This document shows positions 34,209-42,060 of a DNA stretch of 64,000 bases, one piece after another (the first letter of the stretch is position 1; every line of letters begins with the position of its first letter). The DNA lies in the NCBI GenBank assembly GCA_028285035.1, contig JANQQF010000185.1, forward strand, positions 62,001 to 126,000. The letters are read 5' to 3'. A model generated the notes under the pieces. That model did no database searches, was not told the DNA's origin, and was given only the letters and a program-made list of their open reading frames with translations. This DNA is from Phycisphaerae bacterium (GTDB lineage: Bacteria; Chloroflexota; Anaerolineae; 4572-78; J111). The position numbers and the translations under genes were made by a program.

Positions 34209-37016
34209 TTACACCAACCCCAACTCGCGAGCGCGAGCCACCGCCTCAGTTCTTCGTTGTACCTGTAATTTGTCGAAAATCCGCCGATTGTGACCTTTCA
34301 CGGTACTCAAGGCCAGGAAGAGGTGTTCGCTGATCTCCTGATTTGAGAGACCTTGGGCGATGAGTTGCAGGACTTCGAGTTCGCGTTCGCTTAAAGGCTC
34401 AATTAGGGGCTGGGTGGGCGGTGAGGTTATCGTCTCATCCGGCTGGGCTTGTGTTCCGAAGACAGCCAAAAGCCTGGTTGCGTAATCCGACATAATCCCT
34501 CGTTTAGTAGCCTCGGCTAAAAGACGAGCCATTGGAGCCCCTTCATCCGTAAAAATACGAACATAGCCCTCTGGCTCGGCCAGCTTTAGGGCCTGTTCAA
34601 AGGGAGCGAGAGCAGTAGGGATATCGCCTTGTGATGCTCGGGCAAGCGCTTGTAGGGTCAGAATTTCGATGACACTGGCCATCCGCCCCCCTTCTTCAGC
34701 TACAGCTAAGAGGCGGTCCAGGAAACTCAGGGCTTGTTGAAGCAAACCGATGGTTTGATCGGCTTGGTAATGGGCGATGAGAACCCGGGCGAAGGTAATG
34801 TGTTCGAACTCGCGTAGGAAGGTGAGATCATCTTCAATCGTGAGATCTTGATCTCGCACCCAAGCGAGTGCTTCCGATAATCGGTCCTGTTTTAACCAAA
34901 TTCTCACCTTTTGAGCCTCAATCGGACGGACAATCGGTATCGGGCCTCGATAGTAGAGACGTTCAGCTTCATCAAGCAAATCGAGTGCCTCATCAAACTC
35001 CCTTGCTGATTGTTTTATCTTGGCCAGGGCTTGGTGTGAACGACAGGCCCAGTCAGGCAAAGCTGCTTGTTCCCCCAATTCCTCATTTTTTTGCATATAT
35101 TCTTGGGTCGCCGCCACATCTCCACGCTCATGAGCCAGCATCCCTAGCCCTAGATACAAATCAGTCTTGCCTTGTAATAGTGACTCAGGCTGGGCCATCG
35201 CTAGGGCTAACGATTCCTCATAAACTTTAACCGCCTCACGCAGCTGGCCTTGGCTCAATTTGATATCAGCCAAACCGTAGGTGCCACTGAGGGCGAAGAT
35301 GATGTTACCCGCCTTGCGAAATCCATTCATAATCTCGGTCAAGGTTTGATACGCAGAGTCCAGATCGCCACTGGCCCAATAAGTGATCCCCAACAGCGCA
35401 GCCGGCGCACCCCGTCGAACGTGTTCTTCCTCAGGGTAAAGCTTAATCGCACGTTGACCATACTTGATGGTAGCTGGAATATCACCTAGGGCTTGGGCCT
35501 GATACGTTCGGGCGGCAGCAAGGCTGGCTGGGAGCAAACGAAACTCTCGCTCATTCACAAAGACCATCTCAACCCCTGCCGTCTTTAGTTGTTCAGCTTG
35601 GGCGGGGTCTAGCCAGCGTTCGGCATCTCGCAAACGAGCCTCAGCCGCCTCAAGTTCACCGTGCCCTAACAACTCCCACCCATAGAGCGCGCTAAGCACA
35701 GGTCGAGTTTGAATAATCTCCTCAGGCAGGGCTTGTACCCAACTCAGCCAGCCGGGTGGTTGGAAAATCGCATCCTCAGCATCCCCCAGCATCTCAATCA
35801 AACCTGCAGCACGTTCAAAATTTTCCGCAACCAAAGCGTGTCGGATCGCCGCATCCATCAGGTCATTCTGTTCATACCACTCGCTTGCTCGCAAATGTAG
35901 AATGGGCACTTGATCAGGCTGCTCCTCCAGCAAGCGGGCTTGTAACACATCGGCAAAGAGATGATGATAGCGATACCATTTCCGTTTATCGTCCAACGGG
36001 ATAATAAACAGATTGCCGCGTTCAAGCGTATCCAGCATCTCCTTGGCCTTTGTTTGCCCAACCACAGCGACACACAAAGAATCACTTAATCGGTCAAGGA
36101 TGGCGGTTTGTAACAGAAAATCACGGATGGTCTCTGGCTGACTCTGCAACACCTCTTCCAACAAATAATCCAAGACAAAGCGATGACTGCCTGTAAAGTC
36201 TTGCACAAAATTAGTAGAGTCGGTGTGTGCCGCAATAGCAGGTGATCTTTGTAGAGCCAACGCAGCCATTTGTAGCCCCGCAATCCAGCCCTCAGTCCGA
36301 GCTTCTAGGGCAGTTACATCCGCTTCCGACAACGTAAGTCCCATTGATTGATTGAGGAATTTAGCAGCTTCAGATACGGTGAACCGTAGATCAACCGCTC
36401 GGATTTCAGTCATTTCTCCCCGAACCCGATATCGAGCTAAGGGAAACGGGGGATCCTCGCGGGTGGCAATCACCAGGTGCATGTGTTGAGGCAGATGGTC
36501 GAGCAGAAAAGTGACGGCCTCATCAATTGATTGGGTGTCAATCAGATGATAATCATCCAACACCAAGATGAACGGCTCTGAAATCATCATGATTTCATTG
36601 AGCAATGCCGTCAAAATTGCCTCGCTGGCAGGCGGTTGAGGCACTTGTAGCATCGCCTGAACGCCCTCGCCAAAGTCAGAAGCAAGGGTCTGTAGGGCGG
36701 CGACGAAGTATGTCAAAAAACGAGTGAGGTTGTTATCATTTTCATCCAGAGACAACCAAGCCACGTTATTTACGATTGATGATTTCTGATTTACGATTTT
36801 TTCTTGGCTTATGGCCTGATTTTCGTCAATTTTAAATCGCAAATCGTAAAACCAACTACTAACTAGGGTGCTTTTGCCAAAGCCTGCTGGGGCCGAGATT
36901 AGGGTGAGTTTACGATGAAGCCCATTATTGAGTTGCTTGATGAGGCGAATACGGACAACCAGTTCTGGGCGAGGCGGAGGGATATACAGTTTGGTGCGGA
37001 GGAGGGGTGTTTCCAT
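34209..37016 (-). CDS. MalT-type LuxR-family ATP-dependent transcription activator (copy 1)
   Basis: A 935-residue STAND-type regulator. Residues 1-30 carry the usual opening (LLRTKLYIPPPRPELVVR). Walker A is SAPAGFGKST at 41-50, LVLDDYHLI is Walker B. A long alpha-helical TPR-like region occupies about 350-850. The C-terminal LuxR helix-turn-helix is PLSERELEVLQLIAQGLSNQ, then STVKGHNRRIFDKLQV. An insert of about 28 residues (57-84) between Walker A and the AWLSLDE block derives from AATCGTAAAT-type repeats. The start at 37016 is chosen because METPLLRTK matches the paralogue start at 44817. The ligand is unknown. Confidence 0.92.
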   Translation of the reverse strand: METPLLRTKLYIPPPRPELVVRIRLIKQLNNGLHRKLTLISAPAGFGKSTLVSSWFYDLRFKIDENQAISQEKIVNQKSSIVNNVAWLSLDENDNNLTRFLTYFVAALQTLASDFGEGVQAMLQVPQPPASEAILTALLNEIMMISEPFILVLDDYHLIDTQSIDEAVTFLLDHLPQHMHLVIATREDPPFPLARYRVRGEMTEIRAVDLRFTVSEAAKFLNQSMGLTLSEADVTALEARTEGWIAGLQMAALALQRSPAIAAHTDSTNFVQDFTGSHRFVLDYLLEEVLQSQPETIRDFLLQTAILDRLSDSLCVAVVGQTKAKEMLDTLERGNLFIIPLDDKRKWYRYHHLFADVLQARLLEEQPDQVPILHLRASEWYEQNDLMDAAIRHALVAENFERAAGLIEMLGDAEDAIFQPPGWLSWVQALPEEIIQTRPVLSALYGWELLGHGELEAAEARLRDAERWLDPAQAEQLKTAGVEMVFVNEREFRLLPASLAAARTYQAQALGDIPATIKYGQRAIKLYPEEEHVRRGAPAALLGITYWASGDLDSAYQTLTEIMNGFRKAGNIIFALSGTYGLADIKLSQGQLREAVKVYEESLALAMAQPESLLQGKTDLYLGLGMLAHERGDVAATQEYMQKNEELGEQAALPDWACRSHQALAKIKQSAREFDEALDLLDEAERLYYRGPIPIVRPIEAQKVRIWLKQDRLSEALAWVRDQDLTIEDDLTFLREFEHITFARVLIAHYQADQTIGLLQQALSFLDRLLAVAEEGGRMASVIEILTLQALARASQGDIPTALAPFEQALKLAEPEGYVRIFTDEGAPMARLLAEATKRGIMSDYATRLLAVFGTQAQPDETITSPPTQPLIEPLSERELEVLQLIAQGLSNQEISEHLFLALSTVKGHNRRIFDKLQVQRRTEAVARARELGLV
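36767..36850. repeat. AATCGTAAAT-type repeat cluster inside LuxR copy 1
   Basis: Within the coding region, TTTACGATTT-type units at 36767-36799 face AAATCGCAAATCGTAAA at 36834-36850 in inverted order. The segment is in frame and encodes the extra residues 57-84 of the regulator. A comparable cluster lies at the same protein position in the paralogue (44577-44647), and related sequence occurs at 31331 and 39100. Confidence 0.6.
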
Positions 37017-37076
37017 GCGGCCAAGTATACTACAAGCTTGGCTCGCAGACAACGCGCTTTGCTTTGTAGCAGGTAC

Positions 37077-37436
37077 TTACTTTTTCTTTTTCGTCTGGGT
37101 TGGCAGATTGGCGGCAGACCAAGCCATCATCCCGCCTTTCAGGTTAATGACATCTGTAAACCCGGCATTGATCAGCTTTTTACAGGCGGATCGACTACGA
37201 TTACCTGAGCGACAGACACAAACAATTGTTTTGTCTGTTGGCAATTTATTCTTTTGTTGGGGCAGATCGGAGAGGGGCATCAACCGTGAGCGATGAATGT
37301 GACCATCAGCCGTATACTCGCCCGGTGTACGGACATCTAACACCAACAGTGATTTGTCATTTTGCAAACGCTCTTGTAACTCTTGCGGGGTTATTGTCGG
37401 AATGGTCGGGGCAGATTTAAACAAAAACTTGAACAT
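37077..37436 (-). CDS. Single-domain rhodanese
   Basis: A 119-residue rhodanese (thiosulfate sulfurtransferase-type) with the catalytic Cys75 in CVCRSGNRS and an LDVRTPGEY motif at 33-41. The R-S-G-N-R-S loop is standard for small rhodaneses that carry persulfide. The C-terminus is a Lys tail. Starts with MFKFLFK, no true signal peptide. Its neighbours are the LuxR regulator gene downstream and a small membrane protein upstream. Confidence 0.92.
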   Translation of the reverse strand: MFKFLFKSAPTIPTITPQELQERLQNDKSLLVLDVRTPGEYTADGHIHRSRLMPLSDLPQQKNKLPTDKTIVCVCRSGNRSRSACKKLINAGFTDVINLKGGMMAWSAANLPTQTKKKK

Positions 37437-37544
37437 TGTAAAGCTCCTTGGATCACGATAAATTGGATTATATCATAACGGCCTTTCATAAGACACAGAT
37501 AAGGTCTATGTAAGCGTTTTGTAAGGACCGCGCCCCAAGTTTTG

Positions 37545-37958
37545 TCAATTAATCGTTGACAACGAGACAATGAGACAAGTAATCATTAAAACCAGCGTCA
37601 TCGATCCAAACAAAAATTTCTCGGTTTTACTGGTTCCCGCCAGATTACCTACGGTATTCAAGGCCATATAGGCGGTCACAACCCAAGCCCCAATCGAAAC
37701 GACAGTTGGGATAGGGGGGCTGCCGACCAGCCCAGCTCGATAGCGAATAAGATAAGCAAACAAACCCAAGATTAACACAGCGGCAAAACTGGCAATGCGC
37801 AAAGCCGGAGTGAGCACTTTCTGCCGCCCGCCCCAGACAATGGAAATGGGCAATACACCAATCCCAATCAAAATCTGTGCAATCATCATCATACCAAATA
37901 GAAGTGTGGCTATATTTGCTGCTGTATGAACAAAAGCGATATTTGAAAGCAACACCAT
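37545..37958 (-). CDS. Small four-helix membrane protein, unknown
   Basis: A 137-residue membrane protein with helices in IATLLFGMMMIAQILIGIG, IASFAAVLILGLFAYLI, VVSIGAWVVTAYMALNTVGN and FGSMTLVLMITCLIVSL. The start at 37958 is favoured over 38030: AAGGAG lies 9 nt upstream, and the longer frame would overlap the hydrolase gene. Probably co-transcribed with the alpha/beta hydrolase gene 61 nt upstream. No family recognised. Confidence 0.65.
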   Translation of the reverse strand: MVLLSNIAFVHTAANIATLLFGMMMIAQILIGIGVLPISIVWGGRQKVLTPALRIASFAAVLILGLFAYLIRYRAGLVGSPPIPTVVSIGAWVVTAYMALNTVGNLAGTSKTEKFLFGSMTLVLMITCLIVSLSTIN

Positions 37959-38019
37959 TAATAATTTCTCCTTGAAAAGGTTAATTCGATCTCTAAGATC
38001 AAGCCAATCTTTAAGCAAG

Positions 38020-39036
38020 TCACTGCCCAAAAAAATTTCGAACTACGGTCAAGCTATCGGTCGGATTCTCGCCAAACATCTCGTGACCTGCGTCGGGAAT
38101 AATGGCTAACTCAGCCTGTGGAAAAAGGGCCATCTGTTCACGTTGAAAATCCACCCCGATAAAGCTGCTACATTCTGAAGCCAAGAAAAGAACGTCACCC
38201 TGAAAGTTATCTGCATTAGCTGCGATGGGCGTCAGATCTGCTTCCGGGCCAAAGAGGGTGTTGAAAGCGGTGGCCCCAAAACGGCTGGGTGGGATAGTGA
38301 TGTCAGATGCAATCATAGGCTTCATAGGATTGTCCTCACAACGATAGCCGGAAGCGGCTGTATTGACAAAGTTGGCCGACATCTTACCAAAAATGTAATC
38401 CATTGGAGCATCAGCATCCGGCCCATCCAGATGGAATGACTCAAAAATCGCAGGAACCAACATCCAATAGTAGGCAAGATCTTGAGTTGTTGCTTGACGC
38501 TGTCGAAAACGGTCTAGCCTCGCATTGTCCAACGCTCCAGGTTCAGCTAATACGGCTTGGCTGACCTGATCGGGATGTTTCCCAAGATACCCCGCCGCCA
38601 GCATCGCCCCCCACGAGTGCCCAATCAGACGGACGGGTTGTTCATTACCGTAGTGAGTGACAATCCGATGCAAATCTGCAATGGACAACTCCAGTGATAA
38701 TTCAGATGCCTCAACACGAGACGACAAGCCTGCCCCCCGTTGGTCATAAAAGACAACGAAGTATTCATCTTCAAGTTGATGTAGGTTGAGTAAGTAACCA
38801 AAGTCACCGCCAGGCCCACCATGAACCACAACCACCACTGGATCTTGTGGATTACCAAAGGTTTGGGCGTGAAAGGTTATCCCATCAATCTCCACGTGCG
38901 GAAGGGTAGGGTCTGTAGCCACGGTGTCAGGGACGGTGTACTCTCCCTGTGTAAAGATAAAGAGACTAGCAACTGTTAAGAACAGCATTCCAACGAATAG
39001 ACCTACACTAATCAGACTATACTTTAGTAATTTCAT
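38020..39036 (-). CDS. Membrane-anchored alpha/beta hydrolase, S33 peptidase-like
   Basis: A 338-residue hydrolase with an N-terminal membrane helix or signal sequence (about 6-28). It has the oxyanion loop HGGPGG (72-77), YDQRGAGLS (98-106), the nucleophile Ser141 in GHSWGA and a C-terminal catalytic His318 in DAGHEMF. The HGGPGG and DQRGxGxS motifs are those of proline iminopeptidase and related S33 enzymes, so an exported amino-peptidase or ester hydrolase is likely; the acid of the triad is not certain. A repeat element (copy B) lies upstream. Confidence 0.88.
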   Translation of the reverse strand: MKLLKYSLISVGLFVGMLFLTVASLFIFTQGEYTVPDTVATDPTLPHVEIDGITFHAQTFGNPQDPVVVVVHGGPGGDFGYLLNLHQLEDEYFVVFYDQRGAGLSSRVEASELSLELSIADLHRIVTHYGNEQPVRLIGHSWGAMLAAGYLGKHPDQVSQAVLAEPGALDNARLDRFRQRQATTQDLAYYWMLVPAIFESFHLDGPDADAPMDYIFGKMSANFVNTAASGYRCEDNPMKPMIASDITIPPSRFGATAFNTLFGPEADLTPIAANADNFQGDVLFLASECSSFIGVDFQREQMALFPQAELAIIPDAGHEMFGENPTDSLTVVRNFFGQ

Positions 39037-39073
39037 TTTTTCTCCTCAGAAAATAACATCGTAGCGGAGGTTG

Positions 39074-39292
39074 TTAGCCTGCGACTTGAGAAATATTCGT
39101 AAATCTAAAATCGTAATTCGCAAATCTGTATGGCACTATATCAACAAACAGGTAGTGTTGTGTAGATACTAAAGTATATGTTGGGGTATTATTGAGGCTA
39201 CCTTTGATAACAATTAACGACAGGCCCGCACTTTTTTGTTGGAAAGAGGCTGCCAATGTTACGGTAGAATTTGTCAAAGTTTCATATTTCAT
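39074..39292 (-). CDS. Questionable small reading frame overlapping repeat copy B
   Basis: A 72-residue frame with an excellent GAGGAG ribosome binding site 8 nt before its ATG. Its last 30 codons run through the duplicated 96-nt element (ending FRFTNISQVAG), which is not coding at the other copy. It may be the truncated start of a former gene joined to the repeat, or a real small peptide. Residues 1-48 match nothing I recognise. Confidence 0.3.
   Translation of the reverse strand: MKYETLTNSTVTLAASFQQKSAGLSLIVIKGSLNNTPTYTLVSTQHYLFVDIVPYRFANYDFRFTNISQVAG
39100..39195. repeat. 96-nt upstream element, copy B
   Basis: Partner of 31331-31426. It begins 64 nt upstream of the alpha/beta hydrolase start at 39036, in the same orientation relative to the gene as copy A to its gene. 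Both copies keep AAATCTAAAATCGTAATTC, ACTATATCAA.AAACAGGTA and TAGATACTAAAGTAT with only point changes and about two single-base gaps. Confidence 0.6.
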
Positions 39293-39346
39293 AAGATTTC
39301 TCCTCGTTTTAGAGATTGGAGATTAACCAATCTCTAATCTTCTTGT

Positions 39347-40030
39347 CTAGCCAAATGCAGGTACTGCGACTTCATTCACTTGAGTGTGGGGGCGCCGCAA
39401 CAGTGCAATCCCGAGCCAGATGAACCATACAATTTGTCCCAATCCGAATACCATCCCGCCAATCTCGCCGAGGGCTGGGACAATTGTGGTCGTGCCAGCC
39501 AAGCCGATTGCGAAGCCCAGGTAGTTAAGCATTTTGGCAAAGGTGCCAGTCCGTAAAGCAGCCCAGCTAATCAACAACACCCACACCCCCCCTAAAATCT
39601 CGACACCACCGCCAATCCCATTAGATACAGCATCAATTGCCAGCCAAACGGTGGTTGCTTGGGCTGGGTCTACTTCATACAACTGAGCAACATCACCCAT
39701 TCCGATATTAAAGATCATCCCACTGGCAATCACTACGCCTGCCCAAATCAGGCCAAAGGCGGTCGCCACTTGCATGATGGCTGACGCCCCCTCCTTCAGT
39801 CGGTTGTGCAGGGCTAAAGAGAGAACGACCAAAGCAACACCAAATATCACATAAATAATCAGATTCATAAATTCTATCGCGGCTTGATTGTCCAAGACCA
39901 AAGCCAATTTCTCGGCGGGATCATCAACACCCCCATAATCTACAGCGATGACAAAAAATATAATCCCAGCAATATAGGCCGCCGCTTCATACAATGCGGC
40001 AATACCACCAAGTTTCTGTAATGTTTTCAT
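39347..40030 (-). CDS. Six-helix membrane protein, DUF4386-like
   Basis: A 227-residue membrane protein with six hydrophobic segments, beginning LGGIAALYEAAAYIAGIIFF. Overall layout resembles DUF4386, as does the partner at 28443, but sequence similarity between the two is weak, so the family is tentative. Its start overlaps the stop of the small GHLD-family gene by 4 nt (ATGA-type), indicating translational coupling. Function unknown. Confidence 0.6.
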   Translation of the reverse strand: MKTLQKLGGIAALYEAAAYIAGIIFFVIAVDYGGVDDPAEKLALVLDNQAAIEFMNLIIYVIFGVALVVLSLALHNRLKEGASAIMQVATAFGLIWAGVVIASGMIFNIGMGDVAQLYEVDPAQATTVWLAIDAVSNGIGGGVEILGGVWVLLISWAALRTGTFAKMLNYLGFAIGLAGTTTIVPALGEIGGMVFGLGQIVWFIWLGIALLRRPHTQVNEVAVPAFG

Positions 40031-40257
40031 TGTTGTGCTCCTTTTGTTTGCGGGATGACTGAAATGAGAGTCAATCCCAAATTGTTAATTTTTTTGAATA
40101 TGCCATGTAATGCAGCTTGATCAACGACGACTCCACTCAAGATGGTGTCACCATCCTCGGTCAGTTCTATGGTCAAATCATCAAACCACTCCTCCCACTG
40201 TGCGTCTAAATGCCCTTTTATTTTGATGTGATAGATGTTGTCCGTGTCATTGTTCAT
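40027..40257 (-). CDS. Small conserved protein, GHLDxxW family (copy 2 of 2)
   Basis: A 76-residue paralogue of the protein at 31058-31303. Shared points are IKIKGHLDAQWEEWFDDLTI, an acidic turn (TEDGDT), ILSGVVVDQAALHGIFKKI and GLTLISV. Coupled by a 4-nt overlap to a DUF4386-like membrane protein gene, while copy 1 leads an operon with a DUF4386 gene, so the two families may work together. Function unknown. Confidence 0.72.
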   Translation of the reverse strand: MNNDTDNIYHIKIKGHLDAQWEEWFDDLTIELTEDGDTILSGVVVDQAALHGIFKKINNLGLTLISVIPQTKGAQQ

Positions 40258-40498
40258 TGTGGCTATAGTTTAGAAGAATTTATGTGGTAAGTCCCCACAA
40301 GAAACTGTAGGTGTGGGTGAAAAAAACTGTGGGTTTTACATGTAAAATGTTTTCTATTTTTGATAACCGAGATATACTTTTTGGCATGAACAGCTTGTAC
40401 TTAGCCACAAAACGCTATATCACCCTTAAAATCAACCCAAATCCACAGGTGATCAAAGGATTGAATATGAGGTTGACCAAAACCGAGTGTTTTGACCA

Positions 40499-41200
40499 AT
40501 GACCACCAGCCCTATCGAAGCGGGTGAATTCGTATTACGACGCAAACCATGGATAATCCCTCTGTGTCGTCCGCTCTTGGATTTTGTCTTTCTCTATCAC
40601 CGCCTTATGGTAGAAGGGGCGGATCATTTACCGGAACAAGGTCCAGCGCTACTTCTGGTCAAACATCGAGCCACCCGTGATACACCTCTCGTGGGGATGA
40701 TTCTACATCGCTACACGCAGCGAGGGGCCAATTATTTTATGAAGGGTAAAGCCTCGCTCCTGCTAAATGGCATTATGGAGATTATGGGAGGGATAAAAGT
40801 GACCCGCCCGAAGGATGTTTGGCGAGTCAAAAATCGGGCCAAACGAAAAGCTTATATTCAACAAGCTCGTGAAGGCAATGAAGCGGCAATGGCTTACGTG
40901 GCTTGGTTATATTCTCAAGGCGAGATTGTTGTCGCTTATCCAGAGGGAATGTTTTACCCTGATCAAATAGGGCCACTTCAACCTGAAATCATTAAACAGG
41001 TCTTCGATATAGAACAAGAAAATGATTACCAAATTCCGATTATTCCAATTGGTTTGGAGTATGAAAGCCTGACAAAGCTACGATCAAAACTCTTTATTCG
41101 TGTGGGAACACCGCTCTATTCCACCTCATTTGAAGAAGAGAAGGAGCTGGTCACGATGGTACAACACCGTTTATCTGAACTTAGTGGGTTTGATCCCTGA
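40499..41200 (+). CDS. PlsC-like 1-acylglycerol-3-phosphate acyltransferase family protein
   Basis: A 233-residue acyltransferase-fold protein. The HX4D catalytic motif is His56 to Asp61 (HRATRD), after VEGADHLPEQGPALLLV, which is a typical lead-in. The phosphate-binding block appears as YPEGMFYP near 145-152 in place of the usual PEGTRS. It lacks an obvious strong membrane helix. Probably acylates a lysophospholipid or another alcohol at the membrane. No strong ribosome binding site is visible. The next gene on the strand encodes a kinase-fold-like protein. Confidence 0.8.
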   Translation: MTTSPIEAGEFVLRRKPWIIPLCRPLLDFVFLYHRLMVEGADHLPEQGPALLLVKHRATRDTPLVGMILHRYTQRGANYFMKGKASLLLNGIMEIMGGIKVTRPKDVWRVKNRAKRKAYIQQAREGNEAAMAYVAWLYSQGEIVVAYPEGMFYPDQIGPLQPEIIKQVFDIEQENDYQIPIIPIGLEYESLTKLRSKLFIRVGTPLYSTSFEEEKELVTMVQHRLSELSGFDP

Positions 41201-41317
41201 TCAATGAAATTTGCAACCAATAGTATTATAATCCGTATGATACTATAACTCGCTCATCAATGAGCCATCGATAGACAAGTCATAAATAAACAAGAGTAAA
41301 CTGCATTAAAGAGTGTG

Positions 41318-42049
41318 ATGATGACATCAATGTATGCTGACAAAGCATTTGCTCCGATAGATGGGGATCTACACCTTGAGCGAATTGCTGGAGGGAATGA
41401 AACAGAGGTTTATCGGACAGATGACCAGCGGTTTGTGGTAAAGATGAAAACCGAGGGACAAAATGGTCTGACCGATCAGGTCCTGGCAGAAACAAAGGTC
41501 TTACGCGATGCAACGGAACAGTTCACTGAGGCAGTTGGTCCCGAGCATAGTATTCCTAACTACTATGTCATTGCCCAAAATAATGAGGGGCAGGCCCAAC
41601 TCCTCGTGATACAACCTTATTTGAGTGAGGCCCAGCCCTTATTTAGTGTCGATTACGCGACCCTCAGTAAAGCTGAGCGGAAAAAAGTAGCGAAGCAACT
41701 CAAGCGTATTATTCGCCGATCCCTAAAATTCTATCCAATTATCCATAGCCTGCCGGACTTATATGGCCGCACCAGCCGCAGCAAAGCTGAACGCAAACGT
41801 CTTAACGCCCCACATATGCTACCGTGGCGATTGTGGAGCTTTTTGGTCAAACGCAATATTTTGCGATCGCACAATCTCATGCTGACCAGCGAGCCTGAGA
41901 TACAGATTCACCTCGTCGACTATGACCCTGTTCACCGCAGCAAACTCTACAAATTTGTTTACTACAATGTCCGTCGGCTGCTCTTCTTTGTCCGAGATTA
42001 CATTCTGATCTATGTGATGGAAAAAACAGGGTATGTGCCTAAGGCCTAG
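41318..42049 (+). CDS. Kinase-fold-like protein, function unknown
   Basis: A 243-residue basic protein. Elements resemble a small-lobe/large-lobe kinase: a Gly-containing loop IAGGNETEVYR near 23-33, a candidate ATP-binding Lys in FVVKMK near 40-45, a catalytic-loop-like SHNLMLT near 184-190 and a metal-site-like HLVDYDP near 196-202. The usual HRD and DFG signatures are absent, which recalls the YrbL/PhoP-regulated kinase-like group and aminoglycoside phosphotransferase-like proteins. GTG 41315 and ATG 41321 are alternative starts. It lies 117 nt after the acyltransferase gene. Activity is unproven. Confidence 0.5.
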   Translation: MMTSMYADKAFAPIDGDLHLERIAGGNETEVYRTDDQRFVVKMKTEGQNGLTDQVLAETKVLRDATEQFTEAVGPEHSIPNYYVIAQNNEGQAQLLVIQPYLSEAQPLFSVDYATLSKAERKKVAKQLKRIIRRSLKFYPIIHSLPDLYGRTSRSKAERKRLNAPHMLPWRLWSFLVKRNILRSHNLMLTSEPEIQIHLVDYDPVHRSKLYKFVYYNVRRLLFFVRDYILIYVMEKTGYVPKA

Positions 42050-42060
42050 GAAGACGCGAC

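Noticed and set aside
40311..40502. A 63-codon plus-strand frame overlapping the PlsC-like start by 4 nt
   Set aside because: The overlap looks operon-like, but the frame has no ribosome binding site, no recognisable domain and unusual composition. It is more likely leader sequence.
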